Shown here one piece after another: positions 20,151 to 27,055 of a DNA stretch of 30,277 nucleotides (within the stretch, counting starts at the first letter, position 1; each line of letters starts with the position of its first letter). The stretch lies in the IMG/VR virus record IMGVR_UViG_3300036852_000401, positions 1 to 30,277 of that record, one strand, 5' to 3'. The notes under the pieces were generated by a model. It made no database searches. It saw nothing but the letters and a program-made list of their open reading frames with translations, and was not told where the DNA came from. Source of the stretch: a virus. Both the position numbers and the translations under genes were made by a program.

Positions 20151-20845
20151 CGCCCGGCCCCTTCGGTCAGCTCACGGGCGCGGTCGGTGGCGGTCTGGGT
20201 GATCTCGGCCGCGCGGGCCTCGGCCTCGCGCACCACCGCCCGGGCGGTGGCCCTGGCCTGGGTGACGGTCTGGTCGGCCATGCGCTGGGCCGTGACCAGG
20301 GACCGGGCGACGGCCTCGCCGCCCCCCTCGTCCAGGCGCCCGACCCTGACCGTGGCGGCGGCGCGGGCGGCGGCGGCCTCGACCTCGGCCGGGTCGACAC
20401 CCCCGCGCCGCGCCGGCGGCAGCGGCACGGTGGGCGCCTCGGCGGGGGGGGGCGGCTCGGCCGAGGGCTCGGCGTCCTGCCTGGCTGGCTCGGCGAGCAG
20501 CTCGGCGAGGAACCGCTCGGCGTCGGCGTCATCGGGCAGCGTGAGGCTCCCGGCGAGCTGGCGGTGCCCCGCGATGGCCTGGAGGTCCCGGAGGGTGTGG
20601 GCGAGGGTGACGATCTCGGTGGCGACGCGGCGGATGACCCGTTCCACGGCGTCGGGGCCGCCGAGCATGGCGCCGTGCAGCATCGCCGTGTAGGTCCTGG
20701 CGCCGGTGACGCGCTGGTCGGCGAGACGCCCGAGGATCTCGACGAACGTGCGCGCGTCGGGCGAGAGCTGGTCGAGCTGTGTGTTTCGCAACGCGCCAGC
20801 TGGGCGGCGCACGGCCAGCGCGGTCCCTGTGGTGGTGTCGGTCAC
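20147..20845 (-). CDS. Coiled-coil protein with DivIVA-like C-terminus, 232 aa
   Basis: GTG 20845 overlaps the upstream HTH stop. Residues 20-120 are helical (LDQLSPDARTFVEILGRLAD, AVERVIRRVATEIVTLAHTL, ERFLAELLAEPAR). A Pro-rich hinge is at 130-145. Residues 150-232 (EVEAAAARAAATVRVGRLDE, ARSLVTAQRMADQTVTQARA, REAEARAAEITQTATDRARE) form a long Ala-rich coiled coil. The phrase LVTAQRMADQTVTQARATA is close to the repeat of actinobacterial DivIVA/Wag31-type polar scaffold proteins. It may interact with the host polar growth machinery or serve as a phage scaffold. The N-terminal DivIVA domain is not seen. Confidence 0.65.
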   Translation of the reverse strand: MTDTTTGTALAVRRPAGALRNTQLDQLSPDARTFVEILGRLADQRVTGARTYTAMLHGAMLGGPDAVERVIRRVATEIVTLAHTLRDLQAIAGHRQLAGSLTLPDDADAERFLAELLAEPARQDAEPSAEPPPPAEAPTVPLPPARRGGVDPAEVEAAAARAAATVRVGRLDEGGGEAVARSLVTAQRMADQTVTQARATARAVVREAEARAAEITQTATDRARELTEGAGR

Positions 20846-21048
20846 TGGGTGGTCTCCTTGTCGAACGGGGCGAAGATGGCCAGCGCGTCCCGCTCCGGGA
20901 TGCGCCACTGCCCGCCCGGGGTGCGGACGGCGGTGAGCTTCCCGGCCCTGGCGTAGCCGGAGACGGTGCGCTGGCTGACGCGCCACCAGGCGGCGACCTC
21001 GGCGGTGGTGAGCAGCCGCCCGCCGCCGGGCAGGCCGGGCCGGGTCAC
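20842..21048 (-). CDS. Excisionase/MerR-like HTH protein, 68 aa
   Basis: GTG 21048 overlaps the upstream stop. RLLTTAEVAAWWRVSQRTVS, GYARAGKLTAVRTPGGQWRI, PERD is the helix-turn-helix-wing of the phage excisionase/MerR superfamily (TxxEVAxxxxVSxxTVxxYxxxGKLxxxRTPGGxxR). It is one of two candidates for the recombination directionality factor. The lytic-direction operon location suits a protein made on induction. Confidence 0.85.
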   Translation of the reverse strand: MTRPGLPGGGRLLTTAEVAAWWRVSQRTVSGYARAGKLTAVRTPGGQWRIPERDALAIFAPFDKETTQ

Positions 21049-21257
21049 CGGTGCTCCCTCCGTGGCGCCTTCCCGCTTCCCGGGCAGCGCCGCCTGACGC
21101 GGGCGGCCCCGACCGTGGTGGTGGCGCGGCGGGACACGTCGATCGCGAGGGAGTGGGTGGGGATGGCCCCGTCGCCGCGCAGGGCCTTCCGGCGGGCGCA
21201 GGCGTCGCACGTCCCGGTCGGGTAGAGGACGAACGGCTCAGGGGGCAGCTCAGCCAT
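21045..21257 (-). CDS. Small Cys-containing protein, 70 aa
   Basis: ATG 21257 lies inside the end of the previous gene (8-bp overlap). ELPPEPFVLYPTGTCDACARRKALRGDG has a CxxC, followed by beta-like IPTHSLAIDVSRRATTTVGA and a basic end. A structural zinc site is possible with the later Cys. The function is unknown. Confidence 0.5.
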   Translation of the reverse strand: MAELPPEPFVLYPTGTCDACARRKALRGDGAIPTHSLAIDVSRRATTTVGAARVRRRCPGSGKAPRREHR

Positions 21258-21648
21258 GAGGCGCCTCCTGGGCGGCGTCGTCCAGCGCCTCGTCGAGGAA
21301 CCCTGCGACGGCCTCGACGATGTTGCACCAGGCGTCGGTCGAGACCTCGGCGGCGGCACGGTCCCGGTCGATCGAGCCAACGACGGTCCAGGGCAGCCAG
21401 CGCAGCCGGTCGCTGGCCCGCTGGGCTGCCGCTACGAGCTCGGCGGCCCGCCCGGGTGGGGTGGCCAGGGCGGCGGCCTCCCGGCTGACGGACCGGTCGA
21501 GCTGGTCCAGCAGCCAGGGGACGTCGTACCAGGCGAGCTGGGCCTCGGCCTCGGTGACCGCGTCGTCGCCGTCGGCGTTGTCGGGGGCGTTGCTGCCGAG
21601 TTCGAAGCGCGCCCGGATCTGGGCGAGGCGCTCGGCGGCGCCGGTCAC
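21250..21648 (-). CDS. Unknown helical protein, 132 aa
   Basis: GTG 21648 overlaps the previous stop. AAERLAQIRARFELGSN, then AEAQLAWYDVPWLLDQLDRS, RAAELVAAAQRASDRLRWLP and AWCNIVEAVAGFLDEALDDA are consecutive amphipathic helices, so an all-alpha fold is likely. The RL..IR.R.....A..DV.WLL..L phrase also appears in many small phage proteins that resemble the Ea22-type group. The function is unknown. Confidence 0.65.
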   Translation of the reverse strand: MTGAAERLAQIRARFELGSNAPDNADGDDAVTEAEAQLAWYDVPWLLDQLDRSVSREAAALATPPGRAAELVAAAQRASDRLRWLPWTVVGSIDRDRAAAEVSTDAWCNIVEAVAGFLDEALDDAAQEAPHG

Positions 21649-22013
21649 GGCCCCACCGCCTTGCGGTAGTCGGCAAGGCCGCGCATGGCGACGTCGTAGG
21701 ACCGGGTGACGTAGAAGCTGTGCTGCCCCTTGGCGGTGAGGGCGAGGTAAAGCCGACGGATCTCGTCCAGCGCCTCGACAGCCGCGCGGGCGGCGCGCAG
21801 CTCGGCGGCCAGGGCGAGGGTGGTAGGCGGGTCCATCCCGGCGATATGGGCACCAACCGAGGTAGGCGCCGCATGGTCGCGGCTGATGCCGACGGCCTCG
21901 TCGTGGTCCTCGTCGACGAGCGTGCCGCCGTCCCAGCACCACTCGCCGCCGTAGCCCTCGGTGGCAGCTGCCTTCGCCCGCGCCTCCACGGCGTCCAGGT
22001 CGACGCGGGTCAC
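21645..22013 (-). CDS. Ea22-like unknown phage protein, 122 aa
   Basis: GTG 22013 overlaps the Bet gene stop (GTGA). VDLDAVEARAKAAATEGYGG, EWCWDGGTLVDEDHDEAVGI, AAPTSVGAHIAGMDPPTTLA and LAAELRAARAAVEALDEIRR match the general pattern of small phage proteins with D-AHIA-xxxP, familiar from phage early regions (Ea22-like). The role is not known. It probably shares translation with the annealing protein. Confidence 0.7.
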   Translation of the reverse strand: MTRVDLDAVEARAKAAATEGYGGEWCWDGGTLVDEDHDEAVGISRDHAAPTSVGAHIAGMDPPTTLALAAELRAARAAVEALDEIRRLYLALTAKGQHSFYVTRSYDVAMRGLADYRKAVGP

Positions 22014-23110
22014 GACCCGTCACCGCCCTCGGCCAGGGCCTTGCGGGCGCGGGCCAGGGCGTCGCCCGAGAGGACCGTCGCGGACGTGACCGGCCCCCCG
22101 GGGAGGGCGCTCAGGCGTTTCAGGGCCGTGGCGATGTGGACGTGCAGCTCGTCGGCGAGGTCGCGGACCCTGGCGGTGGCAGCCCCCCCAGCCCGAGGGA
22201 AGTCGGCATCGGGCTGGGGGGGCACGCTGTCCGGGGCGGGGTCGTCGCGGGCGTCGCCCGCCACTTCCCCGTCCGCGCTCTCCGCGTGACTGGCGGGCTC
22301 GCGCTCGCCCGCCCCGGACGCCTCGGCCCGGCGCCGCTGCGCCGAGCCTTCCTGCTGCGCGTGGTGGACGTCCCCTGGGGACGGCGGCCGGCTCGGTCCA
22401 CCGTCCCCAGGGGGGCCTTGACGCCCAGAGGGGCCGGCCAGCAGCTCGCCCGTGTCGCCGTCCACCACCGACCCGTCCCGCAGCAGGCGCGCGCTGGGCA
22501 CGCTGCCGGCCTGGGCCATCTCGTCGGTGGTGTAGAGCCCGGACAGCTCCTGCGGGAACCCCTTCCGCAGCGCCAGCGCCTCCGCGCACTTTGCCAGCTG
22601 TTCGGCGTCCATCCGCGCCCACATCCGGTTGGGGCCGCCGCCCTGCTTGGTCTGGACATACGCCTTCCAGCGGGCGATCGCCACGATCGGCTCGGCGTAG
22701 CCGGTCTTGCGGACGGCGACCTTCGCGGCGGCCGGCGGGGTGTCCTCGAGCCACACGTCGCGCCACGCCCCGTCCGGTCCGCACCACCAGGTGCCGACCG
22801 GCCCGGCGTACTGGCGGGTCCGCTCGGCGATCAGCCGGTACCCGTCGATGCCGGTCTGGAAGGTGGCGACCTTCTCGTACCCGCCCTTGCCCTCGTTCAG
22901 CTCGCTGTTCCACTGGCTGCGCTTGACGAAGTGGATCTGCCCGGTGAAGGGGTTCAGGCCGCGGAGGTTGCAGACGGTGACGAACAGGTCGAGCTCGGCG
23001 TCGGTGGCGCCCTTGCAGATCGTGTCTTTCAGGAGGGTGACCTGCTCGCGGGTGAGTCCCGGGGTGCCCTGGGCGGTGCCGGGGGGACGGTAGGCGTCGA
23101 GGTCGGTCAT
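22010..23110 (-). CDS. bet: Single-strand annealing recombinase, Bet/RecT type, 366 aa
   Basis: ATG 23110 has AAGGAG seven bases upstream. Residues 20-220 carry the Redbeta-family pattern: LLKDTICKGATDAELDLFVT, CNLRGLNPFTGQIHFVKRSQ, KVATFQTGIDGYRLIAERTR, QYAGPVGTWWCGPDGAWRDV, then EPIVAIARWKAYVQTK, MWARMDAEQLAKCAEALALR and KGFPQELSGLYTTDEM. Members anneal complementary single strands at phage replication ends and recombine phage genomes. The C-terminal 145 residues are long for the family, Pro/Gly/Ser-rich, then helical (RVRDLADELHVHIATALKRL), which could be an SSB- or exonuclease-contacting tail. No neighbouring 5'-3' exonuclease is obvious. Confidence 0.93.
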   Translation of the reverse strand: MTDLDAYRPPGTAQGTPGLTREQVTLLKDTICKGATDAELDLFVTVCNLRGLNPFTGQIHFVKRSQWNSELNEGKGGYEKVATFQTGIDGYRLIAERTRQYAGPVGTWWCGPDGAWRDVWLEDTPPAAAKVAVRKTGYAEPIVAIARWKAYVQTKQGGGPNRMWARMDAEQLAKCAEALALRKGFPQELSGLYTTDEMAQAGSVPSARLLRDGSVVDGDTGELLAGPSGRQGPPGDGGPSRPPSPGDVHHAQQEGSAQRRRAEASGAGEREPASHAESADGEVAGDARDDPAPDSVPPQPDADFPRAGGAATARVRDLADELHVHIATALKRLSALPGGPVTSATVLSGDALARARKALAEGGDGS

Positions 23111-23634
23111 GGGGTCTCCTTGCGGGCGAAGGCGTCGTGGACGCCGATGTCGGCGTAGACGCGCCCGTCCATGAGGGCCAGCGACGGCGCCCAGCCCTCG
23201 GTGGCGAACCGGGCTGCGGCGGTCTCGGAGTAGCCCGCGCTGACGCACCAGGCCCGGACGGCGTCGCGGCTGTCCAGCACGGGAGAGACGGGCGTCCCCT
23301 CGCTCACGGTCTCGTAGACCTGGAAGTGCGTCGCCTCGGCCTCGGTCCAGGCGCGGTGCCGGTAGGAGGCGGGGTCTGGCGGGCCGCCGTCCCACTGCCA
23401 GTAGAACGGGTAGTCCGCATGCGAGGCCGAGCCGCTGACGAGGTCGGCGTGGGTGCCGCCGCGCCAGGCGGTGGCGGCGTCCAGCCACTCGTTCGCCGCG
23501 TCGGCGAAGACCTCGTCGAAGAGCGGGACCGGCTTGCCGGCCAGGCTGGACGGCACGCCAAGCTCCCTGGCCGTCTCGGCGGTGTAGGTCGGGTGCACCC
23601 AGTCGGCGGGGACTTTGCGGATTTCCCTACCCAT
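23107..23634 (-). CDS. Conserved phage protein of the MGRE(I/V)R.VP type, 175 aa
   Basis: ATG 23634 overlaps the HNH stop (TGATG), and its own stop overlaps the bet start. The start MGREIRKVPADWVHPTYTAE and later WQWDGGPPDPASYRHRAWTE, ATHFQVYETVSEGTPVSPVL, AVRAWCVSAGYSETAAARFA match a widespread phage protein pattern (MGREVRRVP.DW.HP, then a substrate-like FP.Y.....YRP.w....thyQ.YEt.SEGTP.SP...). The function is unknown to me. It sits directly before the annealing recombinase. Confidence 0.8.
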   Translation of the reverse strand: MGREIRKVPADWVHPTYTAETARELGVPSSLAGKPVPLFDEVFADAANEWLDAATAWRGGTHADLVSGSASHADYPFYWQWDGGPPDPASYRHRAWTEAEATHFQVYETVSEGTPVSPVLDSRDAVRAWCVSAGYSETAAARFATEGWAPSLALMDGRVYADIGVHDAFARKETP

Positions 23635-24140
23635 CACGCGACCCCCTCTTGGCGTCGAGCCTGATGCGGACATGCGCCAACAAGGGCAATCGCCATGTTG
23701 CAGTTGTGGCAGAGCACCCGATAGCCGGGCGGAAATCCCGCATGCTTGATTGCCGACCAGACCGCCTTTGAACCTACGTTGCCCTGCCTGACAGCCCAGT
23801 TGGCCCCGATCAGCCGACGATGCTCAGCACCGCTACCGTCTTCATGATCTAGGGCGAGAAACGCCAGTTCGCTTTCCTGGCAACATGCACAGCACGGCGG
23901 ATCTCCGCCGTAGCGAACGAGCACTTCCATCCGCAGGGCCCGGCTCGTGCGTCGGCGGTACGCCTTGCGCTGATCCTTGTTGGATACGCCCCAACGTCGA
24001 CAACGGGCCGCGTTGCACCGACGGCAGTCCGATCGCAGGGATGCACCGGCCCGCGGAAAGAAATCTGGTGTTCCCGGGAACTCCTCATTGCACTTGCTGC
24101 AGCGCTTGACCGGCGGCACCCTGCGGACCTCTCGTCCCAT
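23634..24140 (-). CDS. HNH endonuclease (endonuclease VII-like), 168 aa
   Basis: ATG 24140 gives MGREVRRVPPVKRCSKCNEE. The first nine residues copy the start of the gene it abuts. A zinc-ribbon follows (CSKCNEEFPGTPDFFPRAGA, CRRCNAARCRRWG). The nuclease part has CCACCQESELAFLALDHEDG, SGAEHRRLIGANWAVRQGNV, KAVWSAIKHAGFPPGYRVLC and HNCNMAIALVGACPH, i.e. the DH.DG then LC.NCN.A order of phage HNH/endonuclease VII proteins. It is less GC-rich than its neighbours by eye, consistent with recent arrival. Confidence 0.85.
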   Translation of the reverse strand: MGREVRRVPPVKRCSKCNEEFPGTPDFFPRAGASLRSDCRRCNAARCRRWGVSNKDQRKAYRRRTSRALRMEVLVRYGGDPPCCACCQESELAFLALDHEDGSGAEHRRLIGANWAVRQGNVGSKAVWSAIKHAGFPPGYRVLCHNCNMAIALVGACPHQARRQEGVA

Positions 24141-24141
24141 G

Positions 24142-24285
24142 TCAGGCCTCCTTGCGGAACAGGGCGAGCAGCAGGTCGGAACGCTCAGCCCACTCGGTGA
24201 AGGTGACGGCACCAACCAGCCAGCCACGGCCGGCAGCGAGCAGCTCGGCGGCCAGGCGCCGCCGCTCCCGCGCGCGGGCGCTCAC
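24142..24285 (-). CDS. Very small helical protein, 47 aa
   Basis: GTG 24285 overlaps the upstream stop, and the frame ends 2 bp from the HNH start. The protein SARARERRRLAAELLAAGRG followed by WLVGAVTFTEWAERSDLLLA looks natural and amphipathic. Its stop region supplies the AAGGAGG for the HNH gene. Confidence 0.5.
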   Translation of the reverse strand: MSARARERRRLAAELLAAGRGWLVGAVTFTEWAERSDLLLALFRKEA

Positions 24286-24425
24286 GGGGTTCTCCTCGCG
24301 GTGTGGGCCAGCACGGCCGCCGCGCGCTCGTTCACGGCGCGCTGGTGGCGGCGCAGCTCCGCAGCCACCGCCCGCTGCCGGGCGGCCTCGGTGGAGGTGA
24401 GGAGCCGGTCAGGCAGGGGGATCAC
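24282..24425 (-). CDS. Very small basic helical protein, 47 aa
   Basis: GTG 24425 shares its first base with the previous stop codon (TAG at 24425-24427). IPLPDRLLTSTEAARQRAVA, AELRRHQRAVNERAAAVLAH is one long charged helix. No function can be given. Confidence 0.45.
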   Translation of the reverse strand: MIPLPDRLLTSTEAARQRAVAAELRRHQRAVNERAAAVLAHTARRTP

Positions 24426-24688
24426 TAGAACTCCTCCGTGTGGCCGCATGAGGGGCAAATGGCGAATCCGCGCCATGAGTGCGACCCATCGGCGGCGACG
24501 AACCCGGCGTGCTCGCGCCCGTTGTGGCCGCAGTTCAGGCATGAGGTCGTCGCGGCGATGTGCCGGTCCGTCGCGCCACCGTCCCCAAGCAGCCCCCAGT
24601 TCGGGTAGCCGAGGGTGTAGCCGTCGAGGTCGGGATCAGTGGCGAGCTTGTCCAGGGCCTGCTGGACGACAGTGTCGAGGTCGCTCAT
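24425..24688 (-). CDS. Zinc-ribbon protein, 87 aa
   Basis: ATG 24688 overlaps the upstream stop by 4 bp (ATGA). A helical first third (LDTVVQQALDKLATDPDLDG) is followed by CLNCGHNGREH and ICPSCGHTEEF, two CxxCG knuckles 26 residues apart that form a treble-clef or ribbon zinc site. It could bind nucleic acid. The role is unknown. Confidence 0.65.
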   Translation of the reverse strand: MSDLDTVVQQALDKLATDPDLDGYTLGYPNWGLLGDGGATDRHIAATTSCLNCGHNGREHAGFVAADGSHSWRGFAICPSCGHTEEF

Positions 24689-24870
24689 GGGATCCTCCGT
24701 TTCGGGTCCATGGCGCGGGCGGCGTTGTGCGCACGGGCGGCACGCAGCGCCTTGCGGTCGGCGGCCTGCTGCCTGACCTGGGCGGCACAGTCGGCGCAGG
24801 CCCTCACCGGCCCGGGGTGGCCCTGGGCGGTGTGGAACGCCTTGAGGCGCTCGAGCTGGGCGGGGGTCAC
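24685..24870 (-). CDS. Small CxxC protein, 61 aa
   Basis: GTG 24870 overlaps the upstream stop. TPAQLERLKAFHTAQGHPGP, VRACADCAAQVRQQAADRKA has a single CxxC and flanking helices, ending in a basic tail. It is possibly half of a zinc site or a dimer-forming knuckle. Confidence 0.5.
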   Translation of the reverse strand: MTPAQLERLKAFHTAQGHPGPVRACADCAAQVRQQAADRKALRAARAHNAARAMDPKRRIP

Positions 24871-25247
24871 GGGGCCGCCTCGGTCCATGTCGTGGCCCGG
24901 CCGGTGGTGCAGCCGCACGGCACCCGCAGCACAAGCGGCTCAGCGTCGGTGCCAGGGAAGCCCTGGACGGCGTTCCACTCCCGCCCCTGGCACGACGGGC
25001 AGGCGCCCTCGTCCACGTCGTCGATGTCGGGCTCGAACTCGTCGTCGAAGGCGTGCGGGCCGGTGCAGTCGTCGTGTTCGGCGCTGCCGCAGCCGCCGCA
25101 GGTCGGGCAGAACACGTCGACCAGCAGCACCGGGCTGGTCTCTCGCATCTCGTAGCGGCCGCCGGTGACGCCGAGGCCGCTGCAGTCCGGGCACGGCGGC
25201 CCGGCCACCACCGGGGGTGGGAACGCCACGACGGCGTAGGTGGTCAC
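24867..25247 (-). CDS. DnaJ-like zinc-finger (CxxCxG) protein without J domain, 126 aa
   Basis: GTG 25247 overlaps the upstream stop. It has Cys repeats resembling the DnaJ central region: CPDCSGLGVTGG, CPTCGGCGSA, CPSCQGRE and a final PCGCTTG. A strongly acidic loop between the second and third repeats reads DDEFEPDIDDVDEG. DnaJ zinc fingers hold unfolded proteins; free-standing copies also serve as adaptor or chaperone-like proteins. No J domain or HPD motif is present. Function here is open. Confidence 0.68.
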   Translation of the reverse strand: MTTYAVVAFPPPVVAGPPCPDCSGLGVTGGRYEMRETSPVLLVDVFCPTCGGCGSAEHDDCTGPHAFDDEFEPDIDDVDEGACPSCQGREWNAVQGFPGTDAEPLVLRVPCGCTTGRATTWTEAAP

Positions 25248-25384
25248 GACCCACCGCCTTCGTCCAGCAGCGGCGCGAGCAGGTCGCGAAGGACCCGGTC
25301 CCGGTGGGTCGGGCACATCGAGTTGCCCTCGGCCGCCGGCTGGTCGCAGAGGGGGTAGTCGCAGGCCACGGTGTCGGGGGTCAC
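25244..25384 (-). CDS. Very small Cys-rich protein, 46 aa
   Basis: GTG 25384 overlaps the WhiB stop. ACDYPLCDQPAAEGNSMCPT followed by HRDRVLRDLLAPLLDEG gives C..(4)..C...C..H, enough ligands for one zinc, then a helix. This C-x4-C-x10-C-xx-H pattern recurs in short phage proteins. The role is unknown. Confidence 0.55.
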   Translation of the reverse strand: MTPDTVACDYPLCDQPAAEGNSMCPTHRDRVLRDLLAPLLDEGGGS

Positions 25385-25725
25385 CGCACCGCCTCCTTCC
25401 GGTGGGTGCGTCGCAGGGTGCGGCGCTCCGCGGGGGTGGTCGCGCCCCAGATCCCCTCGGTCTCGGGGACCTCGAGCGCCCACGTGCGGCACGCGCGCAG
25501 GACGGGGCAGCGCAGGCACACCATCCTGGCCAGCTCGACCTGGGCGTCGCAGGCCGTGTAGCCGGGGGGGAAGAACAGGTCGTCGCCCCTGCCGCCGCAC
25601 GCGGCGCGGGCCATCCACGCGGCGTCCCTCCCGGCGACGGCGCGGGCGAGGTGGTCGTGGACGACGGAGCCGCTGTCACCGGGCCGGGCGGGGGAGCGTG
25701 CCCGCGTGCCCGCGTGGCGGGTCAC
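25381..25725 (-). CDS. WhiB-family iron-sulphur protein, 114 aa
   Basis: GTG 25725 overlaps the upstream stop. The four Cys of the Fe-S cluster are C43 (ARAACGGRGDDLFFPPG), C70 and C73 (MVCLRCPVLRAC) and C79. They are followed by the GIWGAT turn (91-96) and a basic C-terminus RRTLRRTHRKEAVR for DNA contact. WhiB proteins bind the primary sigma factor and control division, sporulation and stress genes in actinobacteria. The phage TM4 WhiB is known to interfere with host WhiB2, block septation and exclude superinfection. A similar host-takeover role is the leading inference. Confidence 0.93.
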   Translation of the reverse strand: MTRHAGTRARSPARPGDSGSVVHDHLARAVAGRDAAWMARAACGGRGDDLFFPPGYTACDAQVELARMVCLRCPVLRACRTWALEVPETEGIWGATTPAERRTLRRTHRKEAVR

Positions 25726-25994
25726 GGTCCCTCGCCCCCCTCGGACGCGAGGCGTTCCCGCTCGGCGGCAGCCAGGTCCAGGTGGCGGCGGTACTGCTCG
25801 CCCTGCCGGTCGCGGATGTAGGCGGCGACACCGAAGACCCAGTCGCCCGCGGCCTGGCCGTAGACGCTGGTGACGGGGACCGACGCGCGTGCCAGGACCG
25901 AGCAGAGCGCGTCGGTCTCGCGGCGGGTGAGGGTGACGGCGCCCCACCCGGGGACCGGGCCGGGAACGGTGGTGGAACCGGCAGAGTCGGACAT
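25722..25994 (-). CDS. Small unknown protein, 90 aa, next to WhiB
   Basis: ATG 25994 has GGGGGAG eight bases upstream, so this gene restarts translation after the 90-bp gap that follows the ParB-like gene. VTLTRRETDALCSVLARASV, TSVYGQAAGDWVFGVAAYIR and YRRHLDLAAAERERLASE are mixed helices with one Cys. Not recognised. Confidence 0.6.
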   Translation of the reverse strand: MSDSAGSTTVPGPVPGWGAVTLTRRETDALCSVLARASVPVTSVYGQAAGDWVFGVAAYIRDRQGEQYRRHLDLAAAERERLASEGGEGP

Positions 25995-26084
25995 GGGATA
26001 CTCCCCCTAGATCGGTGGCGTCCCTCTCCTTGGCGGGCTGGGGGCGCCACTGGTGTTGGCGGACCGGGATCGTGGGCGGGTGGG

Positions 26085-26765
26085 CTAGGCGGTGGCGAGG
26101 GCTCCGACCTTGCTTTGGATCAGCTCAGCCAGGTGGAGGAGCTGCTCCCGGGTCGTGGGGTCGTCGAGGTTCACGATCCCCGCCTCGAGCTGGCGGGTGA
26201 TCTCCCGGATGGGCCGGCTGATCTGCGCGCCGCGCATCTCCCGCAGCGCCTTGACCTGCTCGTCGTCGAGGGTCCGGCCGCCGAGGTGGGTGGCGCCGAG
26301 CTTGGTCGCGACCGACTCGCCGGCGGGGCCGGTCGCAATGCGGACCTCGAGCTTGGTGACGCGCTCGTCGGGGACGGCGAGCGCGACCGCGATCAGGTGG
26401 TCGTCGGCGCCGAGCTCCCGCGCGCGGTAGATGACGCGGACCTGGTCGTGCCGGTCGAGGCGGCGGCCGTGGCCGGCGTTCAGGGTGGCCGCGTCGAGGA
26501 ACAGCGCGGCGTCGGACTCGTAGGCGCGCGCGTCCACCTGGACCTTGGCGTCGTCGCCGAGGTGGCGCCGGAGGGCGCGGACCCGGTGGAACCCGTCGAC
26601 GATCCGCAGGCTCTTGGCGTCCACGACGGGTGGGGGGAGGTCCTGGCCGGCTTCGAGGGCGCGGACCATGTCCGTGACATGCATCGAAGAGACCGCGTGC
26701 CGCGGGTAGACGTGGAAGTCCTCGACGAGCGACATGAGCGCGACCGTCTTGAGCTTGCCTGCCAT
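26085..26765 (-). CDS. ParB-like nuclease-domain protein, 226 aa
   Basis: ATG 26765 has AGGAGG seven bases upstream. Residues 15-100 carry the ParB/Srx-fold pattern: FHVYPRHAVSSMHVTDMVRA, LPPPVVDAKSLRIVDGFHRV with the box GFHRVRAL (58-65), and VQVDARAYESDAALFLDAAT. A helical DNA-binding-like part follows (RRLDRHDQVRVIYRARELGA, HLIAVALAVPDERVTKLEVR), then a long C-terminal helix. Chromosomal ParB spreads from parS sites with CTP; phage members are diverse and mostly uncharacterised. The adjacent pentamer array is a candidate target but this is untested. No ParA gene is seen. Confidence 0.85.
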   Translation of the reverse strand: MAGKLKTVALMSLVEDFHVYPRHAVSSMHVTDMVRALEAGQDLPPPVVDAKSLRIVDGFHRVRALRRHLGDDAKVQVDARAYESDAALFLDAATLNAGHGRRLDRHDQVRVIYRARELGADDHLIAVALAVPDERVTKLEVRIATGPAGESVATKLGATHLGGRTLDDEQVKALREMRGAQISRPIREITRQLEAGIVNLDDPTTREQLLHLAELIQSKVGALATA

Positions 26766-26786
26766 CTGCTGCCTCCTGTCGACCGT

Positions 26787-27053
26787 GCCTGCCATGCCCC
26801 GCCACGCCAAGCCCTGCCCTGCCGGGCCTTGCCCTGCCGCGCCTTGCCCAGCCGCGCCGCACCTGCCATGCCTCGCCGCGCCAAGCCCTGCCCTGCCTGG
26901 CCCTGCCGCGCCTGCCTCGCCGCGCCGACCCGTGCCGCGCCCCGCCGCGCCGTGCCGCGCCTGGCCGAGCCCTGCCTGCCCTGCCTGCCCTGCCTCGCCG
27001 CGCCGCGCCACGCCAGGCCGCGCCCAGCCAAGCCGCGCCACGCCTGCCGTGCC
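26787..27053. repeat. Pentamer array 1: about 53 units of GCCNN
   Basis: The 267 bp parse almost wholly as GCC plus two variable bases (AT, CC, AC, AA, CT, GG, TT, GC, CA and others), with some four-base GCCT units and few substitutions. On the leftward strand this is NNGGC. It starts two bases past the stop of the gene at 27056-27661 and ends 22 bp before the ParB-like start, so it fills that gap exactly. It has no stop codon in any leftward frame. Confidence 0.9.
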
Positions 27054-27055
27054 TC

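Noticed and set aside
26480-27031. Arg/Gly-rich reading frame (RQG, RRG repeats) across pentamer array 1, which would look like an RGG RNA-binding protein
   Set aside because: A five-base repeat of NNGGC is stop-free in all leftward frames and yields such peptides automatically. The ParB-like gene with a good ribosome site begins inside this frame's range, and no start with a ribosome site supports the long version.
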